NCBI GenBank assembly: GCA_045119835.1
Contig: JBGVED010000041.1
Coordinates: 1 to 64,000 of the forward strand
Direction of reading: 5' to 3'
DNA length: 64,000 bases
Origin: CALVUJ01 sp045119835
Lineage (GTDB): Bacteria > Bacillota_I > Bacilli_A > RFN20 > DUOF01
Shown here: piece after piece, positions 24,542 to 33,661 of the stretch
Numbering within the stretch: position 1 is the stretch's first letter
Layout: each line of letters starts with the position of its first letter
Program-made: the position numbers and the translations under genes
Notes under the pieces: model-generated
What the model saw: only the letters and a program-made list of their open reading frames with translations
Database searches by the model: none
What the model was told of the DNA's origin: nothing

Positions 24542-25732
24542 TTATAATCCTAAAATTCTATTAGTATCTCTTGCAATAACTAATTCTTCATTTGTAGGAA
24601 TAACCATAACTTTAACTTTTGAATTTGAAGAAGAAATAACTTTAAATTCTCCTCTGCAGTTATTTTCTTTTTCATCAATTTCAATCCCCATAGAAGGTTG
24701 TAATTGTTTACAAACAGCTTCTCTTAATGCAATATTATTTTCTCCTAGCCCAGCAGTAAATACCATTGCGTCACAACCACCTAATTCTGCGTAATATGCA
24801 CCAATTGTTCTAACAATACTTCTAACTTGCATTTCTTGAGCTAAGATAGCTCTTTCATTTCCCTCTGATGCAGCGTCCTCAACATCTCTACTATCACTTG
24901 AAATGCCACTAACACCTAATAAACCTGATTTTTTGTTAAATGAATTAAGAACTTCTTCTGCGCTCATACCAGTTTTCTTCATAACATAAGTTACAACAGC
25001 AGGATCTATATCTCCTGTTCTAGTTCCCATCATAACACCACTTAATGGAGTAAATCCCATAGATGTATCTAAACAAGTACCATTTAATACAGCACTAATA
25101 CTAGCGCCATTACCAATATGGCAAGTTATAACCCTTGAATTCTCACCTAAATTTAAATATTTAATAGCTTCATTGCTAACATAAGCATGAGATGTACCAT
25201 GGGCACCATATTTTCTTACACCGTATTTTTCATACCATTCATATGGAGTTGCATACATATATGATAATTTAGGCATATGTGAATGGAATGCTGTATCAAA
25301 AACCAATACGTGCCCTGCATTTGGCAAAGCTTTTTTGAATGCTTCATATCCAACTATAGCAGCAGGATTATGTAAAGGAGCCAAATCAGAAATAGTTTTT
25401 AACCTTTCAATTGTTCCTTCTTCTACTTTTGTTGATTCACTAAATAATTCTCCACCATGAACTACGCGATGTCCAATTCCTTTAATTTCATTTAAATCTT
25501 GCACAACATTAAGTGCTACTAATTTTTTTAATAAACAATCAACTGCGACACTGTGATCTTTAATTGGTAATACTTCTTTTTCTTTTTTACCATCAAATTT
25601 AGTAGTAAAGTATGCGTCTTCCATACCTACTCTTTCAATATTTCCTGATATTAATACTTTTTCTTCTGGCATTTCAAATAATTGGAATTTTAAAGATGAA
25701 CTACCAGCATTAATTGACATAACTTTTGACAT
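24542..25732 (-). CDS. ackA: Acetate kinase
   Basis: A 396-residue ASKHA-fold kinase converting acetyl phosphate and ADP to acetate and ATP, the last step of acetate fermentation. It shows MSINAGSSSLKFQLFEM at the N-terminus, GIGHRVVHGGELF, VFDTAFHSHMP, RKYGAHGTSHAYV, CHIGNGASISAVLNG and TAGLGENN, all standard AckA signatures at normal length. GGGGGAAG precedes the ATG. No pta gene is adjacent; nrnA follows directly. Confidence 0.97.
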   Translation of the reverse strand: MSKVMSINAGSSSLKFQLFEMPEEKVLISGNIERVGMEDAYFTTKFDGKKEKEVLPIKDHSVAVDCLLKKLVALNVVQDLNEIKGIGHRVVHGGELFSESTKVEEGTIERLKTISDLAPLHNPAAIVGYEAFKKALPNAGHVLVFDTAFHSHMPKLSYMYATPYEWYEKYGVRKYGAHGTSHAYVSNEAIKYLNLGENSRVITCHIGNGASISAVLNGTCLDTSMGFTPLSGVMMGTRTGDIDPAVVTYVMKKTGMSAEEVLNSFNKKSGLLGVSGISSDSRDVEDAASEGNERAILAQEMQVRSIVRTIGAYYAELGGCDAMVFTAGLGENNIALREAVCKQLQPSMGIEIDEKENNCRGEFKVISSSNSKVKVMVIPTNEELVIARDTNRILGL

Positions 25733-25861
25733 TATTTACTTCCCCCTATTTTTACTTTAATATTTTACTTTATTTGAATATATTTAGTCCATATTTTTTT
25801 GTTATTTAGGCAATAAAATTGAATTTTATATTATAATAAAAAGATATATGGAGGGATTTTA

Positions 25862-27694
25862 ATGAACGAGCTATTATCTTTATTAAACGAAGGCAAATAC
25901 GAAGAATCACTTAAAGGATTTGAAAAATTATATGAAACTACAGGTAATCCTATAGCTTTATACTATGTTACTTTTATAAAATACTACTATATAAAAACCA
26001 ATAATTTAGATGAACTTTACAACAATTTCAAAGTTTTATACGAATATAGTAAAGAAGTAAGAATTAACATATATGAATTTTACTTGTCTTTTTTGATAGA
26101 CAATAATGATTATCCTCTAGCATATGAGGTATCTAGTAGAGCGCTAAAAGAGACAAAAACTAACTATGTAAACTGCTATGCTTACTCTAGAAGTTTAGCA
26201 ATGTTAAATAAAAATTTAGATAGAGCTATTGAATATGCAAAAAAAAGTATTGAAGCAGAAGACTTAACAGAGATACAAAAAGTTCTTGCACATAGTAATC
26301 TAGTTGAAATTTATAGTTTAAAAAAAGAGTTTAAAGCCGCTAAGGAAATTTTAAATAAAATGTATCTAATATCTTCTAACATTCCATACATAGCTTTATT
26401 AGAACTACAAATAGCAATAGATGAAGAAAATCAAGAAGAAATAAATAAAGCTATTGAAGAAAATTTAAAATATGAACAAAACCATTTTGATACATACAAG
26501 CTACTTTGCGAATACTATTACAATACAGATCAATATGATTTAGCCATTAAATATCACAAGTTAATTAGACCTCTTGTAACATCCACTTCTTTTATTGATG
26601 AAAAAATAGCGATTTGTTATTTATACTTAGAGCAGTATGATGAAGGTATAAAATATTTATTAGAAAATCCATTAGAAAACCAAGGTCACCACAATTATAT
26701 GTTAGGAGAACTATACTTTTATAAATGGGGAAAAGAAAACTTCAAACACGCATCTATGTATTATGAAAAAGCCCTTAACTTAGTAGATAACAAAGAAAAA
26801 ATTCTAAAATGTTTAGGGGATACATATTTTGAATTAGTTGATACTGCTAATTTAAAAAGAATAGTAGATGAACTTCATAAAATTTCTAAGCATGGTTATG
26901 TTGATTATCTAGAAGCAAGTTATTATAGATTAACGCAAAAATTTGATGAAGCAGAAAAATTATTAAAATATATGAAACCTTCTACCGTTCCACAATTTAG
27001 GATAAATAATATTATTGATAATTGTTCTACTAAACCCGAAATCTTAAATGATCATCACAATGAATCATTTAGTAAAAACGATAAATATTCTCTTAGGGAT
27101 TGTCTTAAGTTTTTAATGTTTGGAGAACACGGAAATGAAATATCTATGGAAAAAGCCGGTGAATATGTAGAAAAGTTACAAAAAAAAGATGATTTAAATA
27201 CTTGTGGTTATTCTACTATTGCTAATTATTATTTGTTTAAAAGTGAAGATGAAGAAGCTTATAAATTTGCTAAATTAGGTTATGATAAATATATAAATGG
27301 CGAGGAAAATTGCCAATGCTGTGGTGCTTTTGTTGCATATTGCAAATTAAATGGCAGGGGAACAAATAAAAACGTTGAAGAAGCTTACAACATTTGTAAA
27401 GATATTGAAGTTAGAGAATTTGGAGATGTAAACGAAAACGCAGGGCATGTATATGCTGAGTGTGCAATACTATTAAATAAAGATTTAAATCACGTTTATG
27501 AATTGTTAGAAAAAACCACTTTTAGAAGATATACACCATCTAGATATTTCATGTTAATTAAAGTTGGACATTTATTAAATAAAGACACATCTAAATATCA
27601 AAAAATGTTTAATGAATCATTAAAACATTGTAGTATTAGAGAAAAAGAATATTATTCCAATAACCAAGAAACATTCTTATTAAATAATTATTAA
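25862..27694 (+). CDS. TPR-repeat protein
   Basis: A 610-residue cytoplasmic protein built almost entirely of helical repeats of about 34 residues (examples: YEESLKGFEKLYETTGNPIA, DQYDLAIKYHKLI, ASMYYEKALNLVDNKEKILK). It has no signal peptide or enzymatic motif. A Sel1-like stretch near the C-terminus contains a Cys pair in NCQCCGAFVAYC. Such proteins act as scaffolds. GGAGG precedes the ATG and a TATAAT lies about 30 bases upstream. The gene stands alone, divergent from ackA and convergent with gerW. Confidence 0.8.
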   Translation: MNELLSLLNEGKYEESLKGFEKLYETTGNPIALYYVTFIKYYYIKTNNLDELYNNFKVLYEYSKEVRINIYEFYLSFLIDNNDYPLAYEVSSRALKETKTNYVNCYAYSRSLAMLNKNLDRAIEYAKKSIEAEDLTEIQKVLAHSNLVEIYSLKKEFKAAKEILNKMYLISSNIPYIALLELQIAIDEENQEEINKAIEENLKYEQNHFDTYKLLCEYYYNTDQYDLAIKYHKLIRPLVTSTSFIDEKIAICYLYLEQYDEGIKYLLENPLENQGHHNYMLGELYFYKWGKENFKHASMYYEKALNLVDNKEKILKCLGDTYFELVDTANLKRIVDELHKISKHGYVDYLEASYYRLTQKFDEAEKLLKYMKPSTVPQFRINNIIDNCSTKPEILNDHHNESFSKNDKYSLRDCLKFLMFGEHGNEISMEKAGEYVEKLQKKDDLNTCGYSTIANYYLFKSEDEEAYKFAKLGYDKYINGEENCQCCGAFVAYCKLNGRGTNKNVEEAYNICKDIEVREFGDVNENAGHVYAECAILLNKDLNHVYELLEKTTFRRYTPSRYFMLIKVGHLLNKDTSKYQKMFNESLKHCSIREKEYYSNNQETFLLNNY

Positions 27695-27703
27695 AAAAGA
27701 ATA

Positions 27704-28090
27704 CTAGTCATCTTTTTTATTAACTAAGTATTCTTTAGCAACTTCCAACAATCTCTCTGTAATAGAGGGATTTTTTTCTACATTCATTATATCCATATGT
27801 CCATCACTTATCTTTAAAAATGCTACTGGAGAAATATTTATTCCCCCACCACTTCCTCCACCAAAAGGAAATAATTCATTAGATAATTCAATATCAAATG
27901 CTTTTCCATTTTGTTTAGTAGAAAACTCACTTCCTCCTGCACCAAAACCAAAAACCACTTTTGACACAGGAATAAGAATATTATTTTCATCTACTCTTAT
28001 TGGTTGTCCTACAATTTTACTAACATCTACCATTTTTGTTATGTTCTCTAAAGATATATCTAATAAGTTATTAATTGGATTCTCTCGCAC
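27704..28090 (-). CDS. gerW: Spore germination protein GerW (YtfJ family)
   Basis: The start is taken as GTG 28090 with GGGGG eight bases upstream, so the mature start is MRENPINNLLDISLENITKM, aligning with the Bacillus YtfJ start (a longer TTG frame begins 15 bases earlier). The 128 residues contain the family core ISKV-like VSKVVFGFGAGGSEF and the Gly-rich FPFGGGSGGGINISPVAFL. GerW is a forespore protein needed for proper germination. The 3' end of the DUF2953 gene overlaps its start, the same pairing (ytfI-ytfJ) as in Bacillus. This shows the organism forms endospores. Confidence 0.92.
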   Translation of the reverse strand: MRENPINNLLDISLENITKMVDVSKIVGQPIRVDENNILIPVSKVVFGFGAGGSEFSTKQNGKAFDIELSNELFPFGGGSGGGINISPVAFLKISDGHMDIMNVEKNPSITERLLEVAKEYLVNKKDD

Positions 28091-28535
28091 TTTTTTTTCC
28101 CCCAAACATTTGCTTTAATATTGTTCCCGTTTTACAATAAACAATTCCTTTAAACTTTAAACTTCTTTCTCCCATATACTGTATATCATAATTAAAATCA
28201 CTATTTTTCATCATCAAATAATTTTTTACAACTGCTAAAATTATGTTTAAATAGCCAAATATTTGACCGCTGTATTCATAATCAAAATTTAATCCACTTA
28301 CTTTTAAATTAATAGCATATATTTTTATTTTATTTATTAATTTAATCATTTTCGCTTGTTTTTTAATTTCCTCATTATGATTATTATCAAATAAAATAAG
28401 TAAATTTGTTTTTATTGTCACAAGCCATGTTTTTATATATAAATACTCATGTTCATTCCAAATAGTATATTTAAAAGGATAGAAAAGAAGAAATATAATA
28501 GAAATTATTAATAATATTAAAAAGAATATCCACAT
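28071..28535 (-). CDS. DUF2953 membrane-anchored protein (YtfI-like)
   Basis: The start is set at ATG 28535 with AGGTGATAAAT upstream, 154 residues. One hydrophobic segment at residues 1-18 is followed by a soluble domain with NEHEYLYIKTWLVTIKTNL and the ending ILKQMFGGKK that matches the usual DUF2953 C-terminus. In Bacillus the equivalent ytfI precedes gerW/ytfJ and is a sporulation gene. Here the coding regions overlap by 20 bases, which suggests translational coupling. The biochemical role is unknown. Confidence 0.82.
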   Translation of the reverse strand: MWIFFLILLIISIIFLLFYPFKYTIWNEHEYLYIKTWLVTIKTNLLILFDNNHNEEIKKQAKMIKLINKIKIYAINLKVSGLNFDYEYSGQIFGYLNIILAVVKNYLMMKNSDFNYDIQYMGERSLKFKGIVYCKTGTILKQMFGGKKSARESN

Positions 28536-28599
28536 ATTTATCACCTGTAATTATTATTTGCTATTTATTTAATTATAATAGTTAATATTTACACAAATC

Positions 28600-28630
28600 A
28601 AAAAGCAACACTACGTGAGCGTTGCTTTTT
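28600..28630 (-). terminator. Intrinsic terminator of the spore protein gene
   Basis: AAAGCAAC and GTTGCTTT arms with a short loop, followed by T on the minus strand. Confidence 0.85.
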
Positions 28631-28653
28631 ATATATTTTAACTTTTAACTTAA

Positions 28654-28857
28654 TTATTGAGCAGAACGACCTGCCATTTGGTTTTTAGCATAAGATACTA
28701 AACGTTTAGTGATTTCGCCACCAACTGAACCATTAGCTCTAGCTGTAGCATCAGCACCTAACTCAACACCAAATTCGTTAGCAATTTCATATTTCATAGG
28801 ATCTAAAGCTTTATTTCCTCTGCTATTACTACTTGATGATTGACTATTTCTATTCAT
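28654..28857 (-). CDS. Alpha/beta-type small acid-soluble spore protein
   Basis: A 67-residue protein from ATG 28857 (AGGAGGTGAATACA upstream; the longer frame starts before the binding site). The SASP signature is present: MKYEIANEFGVELGADATAR with the Glu-Phe-Gly germination-protease site, then NGSVGGEITKRLV. It coats and protects DNA in the dormant spore and is degraded by GPR at germination. A Ser/Asn-rich N-terminal stretch precedes the core. The gene stands alone with its own terminator, as expected for forespore-specific (sigma-G) expression. Confidence 0.96.
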   Translation of the reverse strand: MNRNSQSSSSNSRGNKALDPMKYEIANEFGVELGADATARANGSVGGEITKRLVSYAKNQMAGRSAQ

Positions 28858-28930
28858 TGTATTCACCTCCTGCATTAGTATTTTTAACCATTTGGTGAAT
28901 TTTAAACAAAATTTTATTTACATTTATTTC

Positions 28931-30115
28931 CTATAAATATTCATTTTCTTCTTCATCATCATTTATTGTTACTATTTCTATTTTTTTCATTATTTCATCA
29001 ATTAATTCTTCATAATTAAATTTATTTTCATAATTTATTGCTGTTTCTAAATTAGGCTTTGTAACAGGATTTTTGGGAGTGAAAATTGTACAGCAATCTT
29101 CAAAAGGCCTAATAGATATATCATATGTATCTATTTTTTTGGCTATATCAATTATTTCTAATTTATCAAAACAAGCTAAAGGACGAATCATTGGAAAGTT
29201 AGTAACTTCATTTATTACTTGCATGCTGTTTAATGTTTGAGATGCAACTTGACCAACACTTTCTCCGCTTACTAAAGCTAAGCAATTATTTCTTCTTGCT
29301 ACTCTTTCACTAATTCTATACATCATTCTTCTCATTATTGTAATTGCGTATGATTCATCCACATTTTCATAAATTGCTTCTTGCAGTTTAGTAAAAGGTA
29401 TCATATGCAATTTTATATTTGCTTGTAATGCATTTAATTTATGAGCTAAGTCAAAAACTTTTTCTTCAGCCGCTTTACTAGTGTAAGGGAATGAAGCAAA
29501 GTGAATACATTCAATTGTAACTCCTCTTTTCATCATTTCAAAACATGCTACAGGAGAATCAATCCCCCCGCTTAGCAATACTAACGCTTTCCCTCCAACA
29601 CCTAAAGGATATCCACCTATTCCTTTATATTTTTCGTGGTATACATAAATACCCTCTCCTCTAATTTCAATATTGAATTTAATTTCAGGGTTATGAACAT
29701 CTACTTTAACATCTTTATTTTTTAGAATTACACCGGCAATTATTCTATTAACCTCCATTGATTCTATATCAAAAGTTTTATCCGCTCTTTTTGTATCAAC
29801 TTTAAATGTTTTGAAATCAACTTCTTCAATTATTTTTTTTATACTTTCTTTTAAATCTTCAATGTTTCTGTTAACAAAATAGCAAGGCGAATAAGAAGAT
29901 ATACCAGATATCATATCTAGCGAAGAGTATAATGGTTTTGGATTTTCTCCATTCAACTCCACATAAAATCTATCAAATCTATTTATAAATTTTAATTTTT
30001 TATTTTTCTTTAAAGAATTTTTTATATTATTATACAAACACTTAATAAAATCCTTTTTATTTTTACCTTTTGTTCCTATTTCTCCATATCTTATTACAAC
30101 ATAATTATATTCCAT
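28931..30115 (-). CDS. thiI: tRNA 4-thiouridine synthase ThiI
   Basis: A 394-residue protein starting MEYNYVVIRYGEIGTKGKN at ATG 30115 (AGAGGTGATTTTA upstream). It has the ferredoxin-like and THUMP domains in the first 165 residues and then a PP-loop ATPase (KALVLLSGGIDSPVACFEMM). Length and motifs fit ThiI without the C-terminal rhodanese domain, as in most Firmicutes. It adenylates U8 of tRNA and installs sulfur delivered by a cysteine desulfurase. No iscS-like gene is adjacent, though the pair is linked in many Bacilli. Confidence 0.95.
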   Translation of the reverse strand: MEYNYVVIRYGEIGTKGKNKKDFIKCLYNNIKNSLKKNKKLKFINRFDRFYVELNGENPKPLYSSLDMISGISSYSPCYFVNRNIEDLKESIKKIIEEVDFKTFKVDTKRADKTFDIESMEVNRIIAGVILKNKDVKVDVHNPEIKFNIEIRGEGIYVYHEKYKGIGGYPLGVGGKALVLLSGGIDSPVACFEMMKRGVTIECIHFASFPYTSKAAEEKVFDLAHKLNALQANIKLHMIPFTKLQEAIYENVDESYAITIMRRMMYRISERVARRNNCLALVSGESVGQVASQTLNSMQVINEVTNFPMIRPLACFDKLEIIDIAKKIDTYDISIRPFEDCCTIFTPKNPVTKPNLETAINYENKFNYEELIDEIMKKIEIVTINDDEEENEYL

Positions 30116-30203
30116 TAAAATCACCTCTTAAATACGTTTCTATTATAGGTTAAGAAAGTAAATGAAACAACAAAAAAATGGTTATTATTTTTAAATAAAA
30201 AGA

Positions 30204-30226
30204 AAAAAGGACTTATGTCCTATTTT
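30204..30226 (-). terminator. Intrinsic terminator
   Basis: AGGAC-ATA-AGTCCT hairpin followed by a T-rich tract on the minus strand, overlapping the end of the 30213-30581 gene. Confidence 0.7.
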
Positions 30227-30581
30227 TCCTATTTGATTTTTGTTGTTTAAAAATATCTGATTCTTTACTTTTTAACCATTTATTGGTTGCTTTTACAAAA
30301 TCTGCTCCTTGAGAAGAAAAGCTAGACACTATTATTTCAACATATCGCCATTCTATTCCGCTATGCTCTCCATTATCTACTCTTTTAATAATGTCCTTAT
30401 AATCAGTATTTTTATTGTGCAGTTGTTTTATAATTTCAAGTGATGTACTAATTATTCTTAATCCAATCTCATTAGTGCCTTCTTTATTACACAGCCTTAA
30501 GCAAATATCGTTCCATTCTTTTTCTCTTCCTGAAATAATATACTTATAACCTTCTTCTAATAGTTCACTTAGTTTTTCCAT
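30213..30581 (-). CDS. Conserved-looking hypothetical protein, 122 residues
   Basis: I do not recognise this protein. From the likely start ATG 30581 (GAAAGAAGTGATATAT upstream) it is soluble and helical, beginning MEKLSELLEEGYKYIISGRE, with a Trp-containing acidic centre and a Lys/Arg-rich C-terminal tail that could bind nucleic acid. It stands between thiI and the rpsP-khpA operon with terminators on both sides, so it is probably expressed alone. Confidence 0.65.
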   Translation of the reverse strand: MEKLSELLEEGYKYIISGREKEWNDICLRLCNKEGTNEIGLRIISTSLEIIKQLHNKNTDYKDIIKRVDNGEHSGIEWRYVEIIVSSFSSQGADFVKATNKWLKSKESDIFKQQKSNRKNRT

Positions 30582-30631
30582 ATATATCACTTCTTTCGAG
30601 AAAAGTATACCACCACTAAAATATAAAATCA

Positions 30632-30660
30632 AACAAAAAAAATAAGCTCATTGAGCTTAC
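30632..30660 (-). terminator. Terminator of the rpsP-khpA operon
   Basis: TAAGCTCA/TGAGCTTA (30643-30659) overlaps the khpA stop codon and is followed by at least eight T on the minus strand. Confidence 0.88.
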
Positions 30661-30905
30661 TTTTTAACTTCGAATTTTAAGCGAATCTTTTTGCTATTTA
30701 ATTTAGCACTAGCATTAACAACTTCTCTGATTGACTCTGCTACGATTCCTTTTTTTCCAATTAAACGTCCAACATCCTTCTCATCGCAATATACCACATA
30801 GCTTGTTTCATATAAATTTTCTTGATCCATTAAAATAACTTTTAATTTATCTTTATTTTCAACAAGTGGTGTGATTATATCAAGAATAATTTGTTCGTAA
30901 TTCAT
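30657..30905 (-). CDS. khpA: KH-domain RNA-binding protein KhpA
   Basis: An 82-residue single type-II KH domain with the GRLIGKKGIVAESIREVV signature loop and a strand ending KKIRLKFEV. KhpA works with KhpB/EloR to bind RNA and influence cell elongation and division. It lies three bases after rpsP, the same order as Bacillus rpsP-ylqC. AGGAGAATAATTT precedes the ATG. Confidence 0.94.
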   Translation of the reverse strand: MNYEQIILDIITPLVENKDKLKVILMDQENLYETSYVVYCDEKDVGRLIGKKGIVAESIREVVNASAKLNSKKIRLKFEVKK

Positions 30906-30908
30906 AAA

Positions 30909-31187
30909 TTATTCTCCTTTTGTTGTTTTAGTTTCTTGGAATTTTTTCATAACTCCTGCATTTGTTAAAAGAGTTTTAACTGTATCAGTAGGTTGAGCTC
31001 CAACTTTTAACCATTTTAATGCAACTTCTTCGTTAATTTCACAAGTAGCTGGTTTAGTATTAGGGTTATAAGTACCTACTAATTCTAAAAATCTACCGTC
31101 ACGAGGATAACGAGAATCTGCTGCAACAATACGATAAAGAGCTAATCCGTGTCTACCCATTCTTTTAAGTCTAATCTTTACTGCCAT
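30909..31187 (-). CDS. rpsP: Small ribosomal subunit protein bS16
   Basis: A 92-residue protein from ATG 31187 (GGAGGTAAGATAT upstream) starting MAVKIRLKRMGRHGLALYRI, with RYPRDGRFLELVGTYNPN and ALKWLKVGAQPTDTVK, the standard bS16 signatures. It is part of the 30S body. The usual neighbours ffh, rimM and trmD are not next to it here. Confidence 0.98.
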   Translation of the reverse strand: MAVKIRLKRMGRHGLALYRIVAADSRYPRDGRFLELVGTYNPNTKPATCEINEEVALKWLKVGAQPTDTVKTLLTNAGVMKKFQETKTTKGE

Positions 31188-31227
31188 ATATCTTACCTCC
31201 ATTTACGTATGATATTTTAATACACAA

Positions 31228-31262
31228 AAATAAAAGTGTCAAGTATTTTTACTTAACACTTC
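31228..31262 (-). terminator. Intrinsic terminator after the 31261-31551 gene
   Basis: AAGTGTTAAGTA pairs with TACTTGACACTT and T-rich sequence follows on the minus strand. It separates this gene from rpsP. Confidence 0.82.
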
Positions 31263-31551
31263 ATCTTTTTATTTTGTTTTGTAATTTTTCAATAACCTTC
31301 AATGGACCTCTAAATATTAAATCCCTTTCAATAATATCCTTATCATTTTCATATTGCTTGGCAAGTTGAGAAAATAGCCTTTTAATTTCCTCAAGTTTTC
31401 CACTTACTTCCGCCTTATAAAAATAACCTTCTTTATGCATTTTAAAATAAGTTGATATAAAGTCATCGCTAGAATTTAATTCAATATCATTTATAATTAA
31501 ATATTCTCTTAATTGCTCAAGTGCATACACTTTAATTGATTTTGGTTCCAT
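31261..31551 (-). CDS. Hypothetical 96-residue protein
   Basis: I cannot name a family. The protein is small, soluble and charged, beginning MEPKSIKVYALEQLREYLI, with a helical C-terminus (GKLEEIKRLFSQLAKQYE). AAGGAGAACAAGT precedes the ATG. It starts 12 bases after the SUKH-domain gene, with which it probably forms a unit ended by the terminator at 31228-31262. Confidence 0.6.
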   Translation of the reverse strand: MEPKSIKVYALEQLREYLIINDIELNSSDDFISTYFKMHKEGYFYKAEVSGKLEEIKRLFSQLAKQYENDKDIIERDLIFRGPLKVIEKLQNKIKR

Positions 31552-31563
31552 ACTTGTTCTCCT

Positions 31564-32232
31564 TTATATCTTTTTGGCTTTCTTTTTTTGTTTTAGACCT
31601 CTTGCTGCTGCTTTAGCTCTTATTTTGGCAGCATTTTTTTCTTTTTCTTTTTTCCACTCTTTATTTTTTGCAACTATTTCATTGTGTAGTTTTTCTTTCA
31701 TTTCTTGTATTTGTTCTTTTTCTTCTTCCAACTTTTTATTATTGTTAATCACATACATATAGAAAATAAAACCTACCAATGAGTAAAGTGATTCAAACTC
31801 TATTTTTTCATTATTTCTAATATCCATCAATGTGTATGAGCCATCATTATTTAAACAATCCACATACATAACATAATTTTCATATTTTCCTATAATAAGT
31901 TCATAATCATTTATCTCTAATTCTTTTCTTATAGAATTTATAAAATTTCTATTATACAAACTATTTGGATACTCTTTATCTGCTAAAGAAAAGAAATCCA
32001 TATTCATAAATCTTCCGCCATTTAGATAATTTAAAAATTCAATATAATTTCCTGGTAATTCATATCCTAATTTTTCCTCTACTTCTTCCAACAAATACAA
32101 ATCATCATCTACAATACCTTCATATAAAATTGCCCCTTCACTATGACCTATAAGTTTCGCAAATACGGTAAAATAATCTGTTCCACTGGTATTATTTAAT
32201 AATTGAGCTAAAGAAATTTCCTTAAGACCCAT
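31564..32232 (-). CDS. SMI1/KNR4 (SUKH)-like protein with a basic coiled-coil tail
   Basis: 222 residues from ATG 32232 (GCGAGGTGAATCTTG upstream). The first 150 residues look like a SUKH domain: VEEKLGYELPGNYIEFLNYL followed by NGGRFMNMDFF and a later DNDG-like turn (LNNDGSYTLMDIRNN). The last 65 residues form an acidic-basic coiled coil ending in an Ala/Arg/Lys-rich tail (AAKIRAKAAARGLKQKKKAK). SUKH proteins are often immunity proteins of toxin systems, but no toxin gene is adjacent, so a housekeeping regulatory role is as likely. The tail is unusual for the family. Confidence 0.65.
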   Translation of the reverse strand: MGLKEISLAQLLNNTSGTDYFTVFAKLIGHSEGAILYEGIVDDDLYLLEEVEEKLGYELPGNYIEFLNYLNGGRFMNMDFFSLADKEYPNSLYNRNFINSIRKELEINDYELIIGKYENYVMYVDCLNNDGSYTLMDIRNNEKIEFESLYSLVGFIFYMYVINNNKKLEEEKEQIQEMKEKLHNEIVAKNKEWKKEKEKNAAKIRAKAAARGLKQKKKAKKI

Positions 32233-32377
32233 CAAGATTCACCTCGCTCTTTTAATTTTATTTTATTGTTTTATACAAAAATAATCAATGAATATCATTT
32301 TTTTTGGCCTTTTTATGATTATTTTTTATCTTTAATTACCAAATTATGCTATATTGTTTCTAATAGGAGAGATGAAA

Positions 32378-33661
32378 ATGGTTGATTATATTAATGTTAT
32401 AGGTGCTGGATTAGCTGGAAGTGAAGCAGCTTATCAAATCGCAAAAAGAGGAGTAAAGGTTAAGCTTTATGAAATGAGACCTCATAAAGATGCTAGAGCA
32501 CATCACACGGATAAATTTGCAGAACTTGTTTGTTCTAACTCTTTAAAAAGTAATGCTTTGGACAATGCTTCTGGGTTAATGAAAGAAGAAATGAGGATGT
32601 TAGATAGTATTATTATTAGTTGTGCAGACAAAACTAAAGTTCCTGCTGGTCAATCTTTAAGTGTTGATAGAGAAAAATTCTCGTCTCTTGTTACTGAAAC
32701 TATAAAAAGCAATCCACTTATAGAGATTATTAATGAAGAGGTAACTCAAATACCTAAAGGAATAACAATCATTGCTAGTGGCCCTTTAACGTCAAATAAA
32801 CTTTCAGAAAAGATAAAAGAATTATTAAACGATGATAGTTTATATTTTTATGATGCAAGTGCTCCCCTTATTGACTCTAATACTATAAATATGGAAATAG
32901 CTTATAAAAAATCTCGATATGATAAAGGTGAAGCCGACTATATTAATTGTCCTTTTGATAAAGAGCAATTCTTCACATTTTATGAGGCTTTAATAAATGG
33001 AGAAAGAGCTCCTTTACATGAATTTGAAAAAGAAAATCATTTTGAAGCATGTATGCCAATTGAGGTTATTGCTAAAAGAGGTTTTAAATCATTAACATTT
33101 GGTCCAATGAAACCAGTGGGACTTGAAAAAGAAGATGGTAAAAGACCTTTTGCTGTTCTTCAACTTAGGCAAGATAATTTAGAAAGTACTTTATATAATA
33201 TTGTAGGATTTCAAACGAATCTAAAATGGGGGGAACAAGACAAAATAATAAAACTGATTCCTGGACTAGAAAATGCCACAATACATAGGTATGGGGTAAT
33301 GCACCGTAATACCTTTATAAATGCCCCAAAACATCTATTACCTACAATGCAATTAAAAGTAAATAATAGTGTTTTTATAGCTGGACAATTAAGTGGCGTT
33401 GAAGGATATATTGAATCTAGTGCTAGTGCTATAGTAGCAGCAATAAACGCCGTAAATTTATTAAAAGGAAAAAGTTTAGTTACAATGCCACTTGAAACAG
33501 TTACTGGCTCTTTAATAAATTATATATGTACAGCGCAAGTAAAAAGTTTTCAACCAATGAACTCTAATTATGGTGTTTTAACAACAAAAAATAAAGATAA
33601 AATGGTTTTAAAAGATCTATCTCTAAGTTCTCTAAAGAAATGGATTGAAGAATATGAATAA
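32378..33661 (+). CDS. trmFO: Methylenetetrahydrofolate--tRNA-(uracil-5-)-methyltransferase TrmFO
   Basis: 427 residues from ATG 32378 (AGGAGAGATGAAA upstream). It shows the FAD-binding VIGAGLAGSEAAYQIAKRG, YEMRPHKDARAHHT, ELVCSNSLKSNALDNASG and RHGVMHRN-like HRYGVMHRNTFIN typical of TrmFO (Gid). It makes m5U54 in the T-loop of tRNA using folate and FAD. The stop overlaps the xerC start by eight bases. The trmFO-xerC order is conserved in Bacilli, where hslVU and codY often follow, but they do not here. Confidence 0.97.
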   Translation: MVDYINVIGAGLAGSEAAYQIAKRGVKVKLYEMRPHKDARAHHTDKFAELVCSNSLKSNALDNASGLMKEEMRMLDSIIISCADKTKVPAGQSLSVDREKFSSLVTETIKSNPLIEIINEEVTQIPKGITIIASGPLTSNKLSEKIKELLNDDSLYFYDASAPLIDSNTINMEIAYKKSRYDKGEADYINCPFDKEQFFTFYEALINGERAPLHEFEKENHFEACMPIEVIAKRGFKSLTFGPMKPVGLEKEDGKRPFAVLQLRQDNLESTLYNIVGFQTNLKWGEQDKIIKLIPGLENATIHRYGVMHRNTFINAPKHLLPTMQLKVNNSVFIAGQLSGVEGYIESSASAIVAAINAVNLLKGKSLVTMPLETVTGSLINYICTAQVKSFQPMNSNYGVLTTKNKDKMVLKDLSLSSLKKWIEEYE

